Below, piece by piece: positions 48,801-57,825 of a stretch of 64,000 bases of DNA (positions are counted from its first letter, which is position 1; every line of letters starts with the position of its first letter). The stretch lies in contig CM049310.1 in NCBI GenBank assembly GCA_026874595.1, forward strand, positions 87,767,056 through 87,831,055. The letters run 5' to 3'. Source of the DNA: Sipunculus nudus. Lineage: Eukaryota > Annelida > Sipuncula > Golfingiida > Sipunculidae. Both the position numbers and the translations under genes were made by a program. The notes beneath the pieces are model-generated. The model was given only the letters and a program-made list of their open reading frames with translations. It did not search any database and was not told the DNA's origin.

Positions 48801-51800
48801 TAATGAATACTGGAGTTGGAACCAGTCTGCCGGGAGTACTGAAGATGGCATTGTACGCCCATCTCTATGATAGGCCTAGAGCAGCGGTGCCATAATAGAG
48901 CGGGGTACCAGTCTAACAACAAACTGACTAAGGGTACCGGTAATTAAGTTTACATCTCAATAAATGACATCATAAACATGTTTTATGACCTAGTGAAGTA
49001 CCCTCATGTGTACATCAGGAAACAAAGTGGAAGTAATTGTGATGAGAATTTTTATATGAAAAGTAGTTATAAAAAAATAAATTATGAGACTAAGATCTGT
49101 TGGACATGATATTTCCATTCAACCAGAATAGACTGTGACATCTACTTTACTAGATACTACGACCACAGGACAGGTTTTTTGTACCTTTCTTACACTGGTT
49201 TTTAACATTTCCTGTTTTGTAAACTTCCCCTGGTTTGGGTAGTGACATTAATTCATCAGAGGGTCAGGTTCACATCAATAATAATCTGAAAAAAAATCTT
49301 TATGGACAGTCAAATGAGTTTTTATGCTGTTCCGAATAAACTTACCACCTCTTTAACTCCAGACAGAAAGGCCTAATGACAAACTGCTCTCAAAGTTCTG
49401 ATTTCAGAACATATGTCATTTAAACTGTCCAGTAAAGGGGTCTTCAGTAAAGTGGTGTATTATTTTTGTTATTATTATTATTATTATTATATATATTATT
49501 CAGCTGTATATGGTGACAATACAATTACATCACTTACCGTAATCAGCACCAAATTTGAGACCAGTTTTAGGAACCCATCCTTTACTCCTAAAGTGGTGGT
49601 ATGTGACATAGCGAGGAACGAACTGAGAGTCACACTGACAACAATACTGCCACAAATTCAACACATCCAAAGGGTTCTGAAAAAAAAAAAACTGTTTTCA
49701 TTTTAATTTATTGGGAATGACATACCATGGTATGATTTTGAATAATTGAGGGAACATATAAGACTTTAGGTCAAGAAGTACATGGTAGTTAAATTACCAG
49801 CATATTCCCTCTGCAATTACAAAGGACCCATCTGTCATGGCACTCAGCTGAATTTTGTACAATTTCAGAAAATGCAAAATATAATTTTTACAGTCAACAA
49901 GCAACTCTGTGCATTTATTAATCATAGAGGGAATTAATTAATGGAGGTATGGCATGTCTCCTGATGTATGAGCAAAAGTATTGCAAGAAGCATGGAGAGA
50001 GATTCTGACAGACACAACAAAAGCTATAAAATGGATTTATTTTTGCAGGCACCAAAACAGATATATGTCTTCCCCTCCCTTTAATCCATCCCAAAATGTG
50101 AGAGGCAAAAATTATGCACTATCTCAAGAAGGGGATTAGTATTTACTTCATGAAACAAAAGTGGATGCTGAAAACTAAATATCACAATGACAGCCATCTG
50201 ACAAACATTTGCATACAATTTGGTGATGCTTACATTCTTGTTATACAGGTAGTATTGGTTGACATAAAGACAACAGACAATTTAAAGCCATATTGCATAA
50301 GCTCACAAATTTGATAACAAGGCCTGCAGGCCTAATGCAAACCTGTGCAATGGGATATACATCAGGTTAAATGCTTCCATGCTGGACCGATACTTATCAA
50401 GTTCATGTGTGATATGTATATGTACAAACATCTCTGCTGAAATATGTCATGGATATACACAACATAAAAATGATTGCAAGTGGCACCACTAGTCTTGGGT
50501 ACGAGAAAGCCATCAAAGCTGTATGGACATGAAAAATTTCAGGCAGATACTTCAAGCAACTGTTAGGCTAAGTGCACAGATGCATGAAACAACTAGAAAA
50601 CCTGTAGTCAACAAGTGACAATGTGTCTCCCCTGAAGTTAGAGTGGTACGGATAAAGTGATGGATGTTTTGAGTGGTATATGTCACACCACTACTGAATA
50701 TGGTCAACTAAAACTCCAAGAAAAGGGCTTTAATTTATTCAACGAAAACTCCTGCCGCCATCTGTCTGGTCTACTAGAAAACTCTCCAAGATGGATGAAC
50801 ATGCCAAATTTCAGACCAATACTTTGACTCACTCCTGAGATATGAGCAATTTTCACCCAAAGCACATGTACAGATGATGGCCACAGGAAAAAGATTGCAG
50901 ATGGCGCCACCAGTCTTGAGTAGAAGATGGAGGAGTCCAAGCTCTACCGATATGTACAATTTCAGGCCAATACTGTGAACCACTCCTGAAAGTATTAATT
51001 TATTCTAGGAAAACTGAAAGGTTAGTGGTGCCACCTGTCTTGGTTATGAGAAAACTTACCAATATGGATGAACATGCCAAATTTCAGACCAATACCTTGA
51101 CACACTCCTTTGAGATAGTATTGGTTAACATACAGACAATGGATGACGGATGATGCCACACCATCACATAAGCTCATATTGACATGTCCACTAGAAATGC
51201 AATTAGCCAAAATATAAGCAAAATCAGATAGAGTTTTTCAGATGACTAAAAAAGTATTGGTTAATATACAGAAGACAAACAACATACGCCACACAATTGC
51301 ATAAGCTCAAGGGGTTGGCTCTACATGCTGTCCTGAGGGGCATGACACCCATGAGGTGACCACATGCTACCCATGAGGTGATCATATGGTGCCTATGAGG
51401 TGTTCACATGACATGACTCTTGACCTATATCTGGCTGCACTGATTAACTCTTGACCTGTTGCCAAATAACAGTTATCAGTTTCTCAACCTATTTATAGAA
51501 ACACAATCTTGGCCTGCTGGTAAATCTGTTTACACATACTGTAAGACTTTGGCTAAAATGCTTTTTTTTCAAGCTGACATAATCATAAGACTCTTTATCA
51601 AAATATCTGGAGTAATAAAAGATGCAGTCCTTTCATTGTTAAAGGTCCAATAATTCTGCCAAAAATCATTCAAGTAAACTTGAACAAAGGCTACCCAAGA
51701 ATAATTTTTGTGCAAATGTTACAGAATTTATAATTGAAACCACAATTTTGTAGAAGAAGACTATTGCAGTCCTTATATTTGAAATAGACTTAATAATGGC

Positions 51801-53559
51801 CTTAAGACCAACTTAAGCTGTTCACGACTCTACCAAAATTCAACAAACTCAATCTATTCTTATATGCAACATTTGCGCAATACTTTGTGATGCTAGTACC
51901 AGTCATTTCTGAGATTGCTATGTCAGTAAGCTTACTTGGCTGAATGACTAATTTCAAATTTGCGTTACTCCACAAAAATTCATCTAATGCAAACCATTTG
52001 AACAAACCAAGAGGGCTCGCCTCTGGGATCATTTCTTTAAAATATTGAACAATTTGGCTGGACCATTTACGAAATGAAGACTTTTAAAGGTTTTTTCAGC
52101 TTTTTCCCTATGAATTCAATGTCAATGCAGATAGCAAAAAAATAAGCTGAATCCCACAACATTTGATATGTGACAGATTATTGCATAAAATTTGGGGATG
52201 TTAGCTCCTGCTATTCCTGAGAAATTATGGGTTACTGTACAGATGACCAATGACCCCCGTACAAAAAAGGTAAATGCAGGTGGTGCCACCAATACCTGAA
52301 TTTCATATATGACTTATGTGACCAACACTGGCATAAAATTTGGTGATAATAGCTCCAGCCATTTCTGAGACTGTCATTTTAGTATGCTTTTTGGACAGAT
52401 AACTTGAACTATTCGAACAAACTTGAAAGAGATGGTATAAGAGATTATTTCTTACTGAACCTTTTGGCTGGACCATTTCTGAGGAGAAGATTTTTAAAGG
52501 TTTTTTTAGCTTTTTCTCATTAGAATCTAAGAAAATGCAGTTAGCCAAAAAATTAGCAAAATCCAAGTTTATCAGATGGCTAATTTTTTGCATAAAATTT
52601 CATGATGCTAGCTCCTATCCTTTTGGAGATAGTATGGGTTATCTTACAGAAGACGGCCAACAGATGAAGCCACACCATCGCATAAGCTCACAGGTTTGCA
52701 AAAAGTCCTGATTTTAATTTAGATTTAATTTCAAACAAAAGTGTTCACTTTTATCTCATCTTTCAGAATGGTTAGCTGACAGATAACAATGGAACAGCTG
52801 AATGGGTTTTATGACAGTGACCAAGCTTTAAAATGCAATATAGAATGCCTGGTCTAAGGACAACACGACTGAGTAGGCACTTTAAATATTGGGCTGTTAT
52901 GCAAAACTTAAGATGTGATACAAGCCGTATCAAGGAATGCTTCACAGTGGTCTTCCATCATGTTGCATCCATACCTCAGTAAACAGCCCATATTCTTCAC
53001 ATAAGGCTACAAATGATTAATTAACACCATAGAATTCATATGAACTCACAACCCAAACTGAAACTCCATCCCTTTGGTAACAAGTTACTTCCTGTGTCAT
53101 GTACAAGTTGGCTGCATCCGGTAACCTGTCAACCTGTGCTAGTCATGCTTGTATTTATGTGGTTAGAAATTCAACAAACATGTGGAGGGATTACCAATAT
53201 GCCAAGTTTAAACGGAAGGTTTCTAGCTCATGTTAGGTGATGTTAGAAAGTATACTAAAAAAGCTTACTATTAGTCTGGTTTATGTCAGATGACATTGCC
53301 ATGAGGTGCTGTCAGAAATTAAGAAAATATTTGCATCCAAAACAGCCTTAAAATGGAAGAAGGATTATACAACAACACTCTGACAGCCAGTTGTAGACTC
53401 TTATATGTCAGTAGGCCAAATGGTGCCAGTTCTAGGGCATCATTATCTGCACCAAGAAGGTTTGTCATGAAAACAAGAAGATGTAACCAATAATTAAAAT
53501 CTCACCTCATCTTCACTGAAGACAATCAAACATCCAAGGCCATACACCAAGAAGAAAGC
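39749..53559 (-). CDS. TSEN2: tRNA-splicing endonuclease subunit Sen2, C-terminal five exons
   Basis: TSEN2 is one of the two nuclease subunits of the nuclear complex that cuts introns out of pre-tRNA. In transcript order the exons are 53506-53559, 49538-49676, 45417-45574, 43956-44045 and 39749-39805, all on the minus strand with AG/GT borders and agreeing phases, giving 165 residues to the stop. AFFLVYGLGCL opens the domain; YHHFRSKGWVPKTGLKFGADY and GPPFYHSSYSV follow; EVMLLYVIKPKDF and RWVPSEE close it, all as in Sen2. The expected catalytic triad is present as Tyr67 (LYKEGPP), His75 (FYH) and Lys117 (VSK), counted in this partial chain. Upstream exons lie beyond 53,559 and were not recognised. 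Introns are filled with transposons. The gene converges on OSBPL. Confidence 0.93.
39914..40763. mobile_element. Non-autonomous hAT element with unrelated-looking cargo
   Basis: Termini TAGTGGTGGG (39914) and CCCACCACTA (to 40763) are inverted repeats of hAT type, flanked by an 8-bp duplication GAACATAT / GAACATAC (39906-39913 and 40764-40771, one mismatch). Subterminal parts carry CAGTCGGTTTGCT on both sides. The 650-bp centre (40,006-40,650) has higher CpG content and open frames on both strands, but I recognise no protein and no transposase. Lies in the last TSEN2 intron. Confidence 0.8.
41420..43420 (+). mobile_element. TTAA-type MITE family, copy 3, split by a Helitron-like insertion
   Basis: The left part (41,420-41,592: AAGGGCCTATTCACATACC, TGTTAAATATACATGGAATA) and the right part (43,062-43,420: AAACATAGTGCGCAAGCC, TTATGGTAAACACAGA, GAACTAATAACGTGAG) are consecutive pieces of the repeat seen whole at 1,652-2,194 and 31,438-31,930. 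The 1,469-bp element between them is described separately. Confidence 0.65.
41593..43061 (-). mobile_element. Helitron-like (HINE/pearl-type) element, family 1, copy B
   Basis: Minus-strand copy of the 20,159 element. On the plus strand it begins ACTAGAATACGGGTAGTCG (3' end with its stem) and ends GTTTTGGCGGATAC. The centre has 280-bp tandem units. AGGTGGCGCCACCT occurs at 41742, 41890, 42021, 42170, 42301, 42450, 42581 and 42730, giving spacings of 148, 131, 149, 131, 149, 131 and 149. Units are nearly identical, so this copy looks young. No protein encoded. Confidence 0.85.
43956..44045 (-). CDS. TSEN2: TSEN2 exon (fourth recognised)
   Basis: 30 codons, phase 0 at both ends: EVMLLYVIKPKDFKQEDM, then SPSCMSKFKVK, matching the LMLCY-x-IKP segment that follows the catalytic lysine. 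Confidence 0.93.
44405..44650 (+). repeat. Dispersed repeat with ACTTGCCCAGT motifs, copy 2
   Basis: Inverted relative to 17,400-17,755. Contains ACTTGCCCAACTGGGCAAGT and a second ACTTGCCCAGTCAGGCAAGT, each close to a palindrome, and ends TTAATGTCAAGCCCTG. Confidence 0.65.
45417..45574 (-). CDS. TSEN2: TSEN2 exon with the catalytic triad
   Basis: 158 nt. After a split valine codon the exon reads LYKEGPPFYHSSYSVIIQVM and ends ITEQVSK. The three catalytic positions of Sen2 map to Tyr at 45567-45569, His at 45543-45545 and Lys at 45417-45419, the last codon of the exon. All three are intact. Donor GTATGA. Confidence 0.95.
45765..48080 (+). repeat. Worn tandem-like repeats with ATATGCATGGATTTTG motifs
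   Basis: Repeated pattern of TGACCTC-x-TAAATATGCATGGATTTTG, GAGAATGTCTTTTGGTA, and GAGTTTCA-x-GAAAATCCATC at 45,765-46,150 and again at 47,575-48,060, with an A/G-rich, C-run-bearing stretch between. No exon. Likely an old repeat-rich element in a TSEN2 intron. Confidence 0.45.
46200..46395 (+). repeat. Dispersed repeat, pair with 9,265-9,400
   Basis: Two diverged half copies, each with a CTCTCATTGGTCTGA or CTCTCCTTGGTCTGA stretch; the second continues into ACAATTCTTTGCTCTGTGC, shared with the reverse complement of 9,265-9,400. Confidence 0.55.
48381..48915. mobile_element. Foldback element with long inverted arms (MULE-like)
   Basis: The left arm (48381-48500) starts TAGACTGGTACCCTGCTCTA. 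The right arm (48809-48915) is its diverged reverse complement, ending TAGAGCGGGGTACCAGTCTA. Flanks ATAACAAAC (48372-48380) and ACAACAAAC (48916-48924) agree at 8 of 9 positions, a plausible 9-bp target duplication. Long arms plus a 9-bp duplication fit Mutator-like MITEs. The middle 300 bp codes for nothing recognisable. Confidence 0.7.
49469..49490 (+). repeat. (ATT)n microsatellite
   Basis: Seven or so ATT units followed by TATATA. Confidence 0.9.
49538..49676 (-). CDS. TSEN2: TSEN2 exon (second recognised)
   Basis: 46 codons plus 1 nt: a variable NPLDVLNLWQYCCQCDSQF, then RYVTYHHFRSKGWVPKTGLK and FGADY. The HHFRSKGW-x-P-x-x-GLK-x-G motif is diagnostic of Sen2. Acceptor is a T run plus CAG, donor GTAAGT. 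Confidence 0.96.
50360..51290 (-). mobile_element. Old, worn Helitron-like element (family 1 relative)
   Basis: ACTAGAAAACCTGTAGTCAA at 50592 followed by CAAGTGACAATGTGTCTCC is a mutated form of the family-1 3' end seen at 41593. The next 600 bp repeat AACATGCCAAATTTCAGACC, CACTCCTGAGATATGAGC and GCAGATGGCGCCACCAGTCT in worn tandem copies. No intact 5' end was found. Confidence 0.6.
51291..52700 (-). repeat. Worn repeat stretch in TSEN2 intron
   Basis: Recurring TGCATAAAATTTGG-x-GATG-x-TAGCTCC and GGTGGTGCCACCAA-type text (52,170-52,350, 52,585-52,690) suggests another old relative of the HINE-like repeats. Near 51,340-51,415 three short copies of CATGAGGTGA(C/T)CA occur. Confidence 0.4.
52915..53334 (+). 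repeat. Dispersed repeat, copy 2 (pair with 3,401-3,780)
   Basis: Same orientation and order of shared words as 3,401-3,780. It begins GTGATACAAGCCGTATCAAG and runs to AAATATTTGCATCC. Confidence 0.7.
53506..53559 (-). CDS. TSEN2: TSEN2 exon (first recognised in window)
   Basis: 18 codons, phase 0 at both ends: AFFLVYGLGCLIVFSEDE. Matches the EEAFFL-x-YALGCL segment that opens the Sen2 C-terminal domain. Acceptor TTGTTGCAG, donor GTGAGA. Confidence 0.92.
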
Positions 53560-54475
53560 CTGCAACAAAATAAGCAAGGGCTTCATAGGCAATCTAATGT
53601 TATCTAAGTGTTCACGTTAAATTTAACATATATTTGCATGCATTTAATCTGAACATGATGCATTTAATCTTAAGGCATCACTGTACATGGCATTTATAGA
53701 AAACTTGTATGTGTTAAGGTTTCTTCAGTCTTTTTGACTTTGACATGATACAATGAGGTATTACTGCATACACTCAAACACACACACATATTATAGATAT
53801 GGGGATATACCAGTAAACCAAATCTAGGGACCCATGGGTCTTGACACTCAGCTGAATTTGTCTATTTGGATATTTTTATGAGCTTTTTAAAAATGTCCTG
53901 TGACCCTGACCCTTGACCGTGTGACCTAAAAATCTGAGAACTTACTCTCCCTCAATATACAACAATTTGATTTTTATATCAATATATACACCCATTCTTG
54001 AGAAATTTAATGTATAATCAGATTTTCACCAAATATGGAATTATTCAAGATAAATGCCTCTCTAGTATTGATGGTCATAGCCAAAGGCAAGATTCATGGC
54101 ATTCCATGCATTAATTATCAAGATACTGGAGATTTTCTATCAATTTTTTATTTATTCTGGCTATATAAACAGGATCCATACCTTGAAGGATACAGAAGGC
54201 AGTGACCTAATATCAGGTTTCAAAGAATTTTAATTGACCTCCCTTGACCAGCAGCCAACTCTGAAAAGAAAATCCCTGATTTTTTCCCTGACTTTCAGTT
54301 GGTTTTCAAGGATACATCATCTTGCAAATTTTTGAATGTAGGTCTCAAAAATGTCATTTTACAGCCAACCCAATGAAAAACATCATTGGAAAAATGTATG
54401 GAACACCAGATCGAATCATTCATCAGATCCTGTTTTTTTTATACAACTGCTAAGAAACAGAATTGGTCCATCATT
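53560..54475. other. TSEN2 upstream intron, no feature recognised
   Basis: A stretch at 53,820-53,865 (AGGGACCCATGGGTCTTGAC, ACTCAGCTGAAT) recurs in worn form at 41,370, 49,830 and 62,645, so a dispersed repeat end may lie here. No exon seen. Confidence 0.35.
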
Positions 54476-55093
54476 GTATCCGCCAAAACAGAGTTTTGCG
54501 GATATTATGTTTTTAGTCAATCACTGCCGTAACCACTGGGCAGAATTTTTTTAAATGCGGAATAATGATCGGGTCACATGTGAACTGCTGTGTTCTCATT
54601 TTTGGTTGACCTCTGACCTTTCCTCTTTGCCAAGAGTCCATTTTATGCTTTCTCAATTTTGTGGCAGATGGCGCCACCTATATTTATGTTTACACTGCAG
54701 ACATTCAGGCTTATATCTCAAGACTTGTTTGACATATCCCAATGAAATTTTGCATGTGTATAGATTTCACATAGCTCTAAATCATACACAAAATTGGTGG
54801 CGCCATCTGCTTCCATTTTTGCACAGCATCCTTCTGTTTGTTTCTGTTGGATAAAATCACTTATATACAAGTAGTGGTTTGACTTATCTGCCTTATATTT
54901 TGCATATGTATACAACTTGGACAGCTTTGTTGTAAGTGGCACAACTTACATACACATTTCGGCTGCAGACATCCATGCTAACATGCAACACACCTCAGTC
55001 TATTTCCCCTTGCCACTCAATCCATGCCTCACTTCATCCCACTCTGATTTTGGCAGATACATGTAGTTGCTTGTCGACTATCCGCATTCTAGT
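54476..55093 (+). mobile_element. Helitron-like (HINE/pearl-type) element, family 1, copy C (short)
   Basis: Starts GTATCCGCCAAAACAGAGTT and ends in CATTCTAGT followed by T. 618 bp, with about one central unit (palindromes worn to ATGGCGCCACCT at 54,668 and GGTGGCGCCATCT at 54,796). The 3' stem is partly decayed, so it is older than the copy at 41,593. Confidence 0.8.
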
Positions 55094-55099
55094 TAATTG

Positions 55100-56036
55100 T
55101 TGGTAATATATGGTGTGTATTGGTTGGAATTGGTTTTACAATCATAATTGATGATTGAAAAATAAGAATGACCAATGATTAATTATTAATCAACTATAAT
55201 TTATGTACTTTCTATATTACCTTGAAATCTGATGCATACTAGTACATACGTACAATATTGGTCCCAATATATGATCTGACATGTACAATAGTACAGCATA
55301 TCCAACAGTGTGGGGACACAGGGATGAGCGGACACCTTCAATGTACATACACTTTAGCCATTGTCCTGACCCATTTCCCATTAAAATTGACCTGTTATGA
55401 ACAGACACCTCCTAAACGCGGACAGGGACAGCCATGTTTGGTCCAAAATCCTGTCATGAACGGACACCCGAATCCAAGATATCAGTGGCCACCAATTACG
55501 CTGCGTGAGTGTACAGCTGAACAGCTCAGCGGAATGCTTCGTGCACGCTGTGAACGTCACGTATTTAGATTCATTCATGTAAATTGCGGGAATTCTGTAT
55601 CACATGACTGACTTGACCAATGAGCATCAACATTGGTTGACCAGAGTCTTTTTCTGTCATATATTCATGGCGGACGAGTGGTTTGTGCTGACAAACTTTG
55701 GTCACTATTTTGATACTGCAAAAATAATTACAATAGGATTTGATAATTATAATTCTAACAGTTGTTAAATACATCAAAATGTAGATTAACAGGAACAATA
55801 TGACCTGTGCAATAATTCAAATGTGATTGCAGGTCACCCACAGGTTGTTAATTGGCTGTGCCAGGTTCTGTTTTGATTCTGTTAGTTACTTTGTGTTTGA
55901 CATCTCTGACATAATTTGATTCTTTGCATGTGCATTCATAATTGCTTTTAGTTGATTATGCAAAAAAGCAATTGATTTAATTGATTTTGAAAGATACGAC
56001 CAATCATCATTTTAATCAATTAATCAGCATGCCACT
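55100..56036 (+). repeat. AT-rich dispersed element with a central CpG-bearing part
   Basis: The left part (ATAATTGATGATTGAAAAATA, ATGTACTTTCTATATTA) matches 11,800 and 18,515. The right part (55,925-56,036) repeats CAATTGATT words and ends GCATGCCACTAAT. The centre (55,320-55,640) has paired ATGAACGGACACCC / ATGAACAGACACC stretches and several CpGs. No protein recognised. Probably a hAT-like non-autonomous element, by analogy with its CCACTA end. Confidence 0.4.
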
Positions 56037-56329
56037 AATGTTGTGTATCCTCCTCTGCCCACAACCTTGGATTTTCATACAAAAATAAAAAGCAAACAAT
56101 ATTTAATCTTAAAACACACCACAACTTAATAAGAGATGCCATACTCTTTCAACATGATAACTAACAGCGATTGCAAAAGTCAATAAAAAATTTTCCCTGA
56201 CCTCAAAAAATATTAAAGAATTCCCTGACTTTCTATGAAATTCCCTGACTTTTCCTGACTTTTAAAAAAATAATTTTTTCCCTGACTTTTCCCTGACTGC
56301 TGGTTAGTGGTTACCCTGCTTAATGTTCA

Positions 56330-56530
56330 GTCAGAAATTTCAATATTCAGGTTTATGATTTGTGCTTTGTCAATGGCCAGCCAGACAACAGACAAAGCGC
56401 CATTCCTATACCTCAGTTGATTTTAAGTCAGCTGAGCTAGAGCAATGTGAGATCAACATTTTCTTGCCTATTTAAGACTCAAGGGATTATCTTTAGTAAA
56501 TAAACGTCAGATATTAGAATTGGTCCCTTT
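56330..56530 (-). repeat. Dispersed repeat with ATATCTGACGT end, inverted copy
   Basis: The reverse complement of 56,470-56,526 (CTAATATCTGACGTTTATTT, ACTAAAGATAAT) matches 5,925-5,975 and, more weakly, 38,880-38,930. Confidence 0.55.
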
Positions 56531-57155
56531 TATGTCTGTGTGTGAATAATTGATATTTCATGTTGAAACTGTATTTCATTATATACATTATTAAAGTAAT
56601 TACTAAGAGATGGAATACAGAGGATAAATGTTCAGGTAGCCTGAAAATCCATTGAAAGAATATAATAATGCATACAGCCTAGTTATTAAGTCCATATAAA
56701 ATAATTATGTTTCAATATATTCTCATTTAATAGGTCCATGTTGAAACGTGCAGTTCAGCTGCTGTCAAATAAATATTTCCCAGTCTTTCCTGGTGTTAAT
56801 GCATTAATGCAAATATTGAAGTGGATATAACACTTCCTTATTACAGTATCCTGACCTTTCAGGTAAATTATCTAGCACACCCTCAATTACAGTTGTAAAA
56901 CTCTGTAGTAAAGTAATTGATGAAGGGCAAGAGGTATTCAATGCCATAAATTAAGGTACATGTTTATAAGAGCACACAGACTTCAGGAAGGATAGGCAAC
57001 AGACAGACAATTCAGTTATCAAACATTATTGCACACTGCTTCATCTTAATGTGTAAGTCAATTACTGATCATGGTGTAATACACAAAAATATTTGTTTTA
57101 ATCATTTGTCTGACTGACTTCATACCTGTTACCTCTACCATTACACTTAAACCCA

Positions 57156-57825
57156 GGGAAAATTTGGAGTCACAGAGGATGCAGGACATTTTAACAAATG
57201 ATGGTGCAGCAGCAAATACTGCATTTGGAGCAGCAGCATCCACTACAGCAGATGGCAGTCTGTCTATGCCCCAAGCTCATACTGACAGCAACAGTGAAGG
57301 TACGGAGTCTGTACTGTCAATAGAGAGAGAAATGGACTTCAAAAGAAAATGAAAGGTGGACCACAATTGTTTGAGTCCTTGTCTAACAAGAAACCTGAAC
57401 ACCCAAAATATCCCCTGGATGTACACCTGCAGAAATCTCACAAATGGCAGCCTGTATTTATCTACCCCAAAAGACAAGAGATCAAATGAAGGGCTGTTCT
57501 TGCAGAGGCTGGTTATCAACGGAGATCCAAGAAAACCTTCAAAAAAGAAAACAAGTCAGTTTCAGACAATGTAAAACATTTTCAGAAATGGATTACAAAT
57601 ACTAAACATCTTCACATCGCAGAATCACAAATGATAACTTATAAAGCTGATTCTGGGCTTCAACCAGAATATGATCTTGCTGATTATAAGAGCTCAGATT
57701 GTGAAGCCATCTCATGATACAGAAAAGACTCTCCAACAAAATAATGGAGAAGAAACTGAAGATTTAACAACTTAAATGTACAGCTATATGATACAAGGAG
57801 AGAAGTATCTACCAAACAGACTGAC
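57156..57825 (+). pseudogene. Decayed reading frame of unknown identity just upstream of the TLR relic
   Basis: Coding-like text shifts frame and meets stops but reads as continuous pieces. In frame 2, ESQRMQDILTNDGAAANTAF and an S/T-rich stretch up to EREMDFKRK (TGA at 57350). In frame 1, KKPEHPKYPLDVHLQKSHKW then PVFIYPKRQEIK (TGA at 57487), AVLAEAGYQRRSKKTFKKEN, and FQKWITNTKHLHIAESQMI. Some of these phrases look like a real protein, but I do not recognise the family. It does not resemble a receptor signal peptide. It could be an unrelated decayed gene, a transposon-derived protein or an inserted cDNA. Confidence 0.35.

Noticed and set aside
53040-53240. 66-codon open frame MNSQPKLKLHPFGN...
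   Set aside because: Lies wholly within the dispersed repeat shared with 3,401-3,780, where the frame is not kept.
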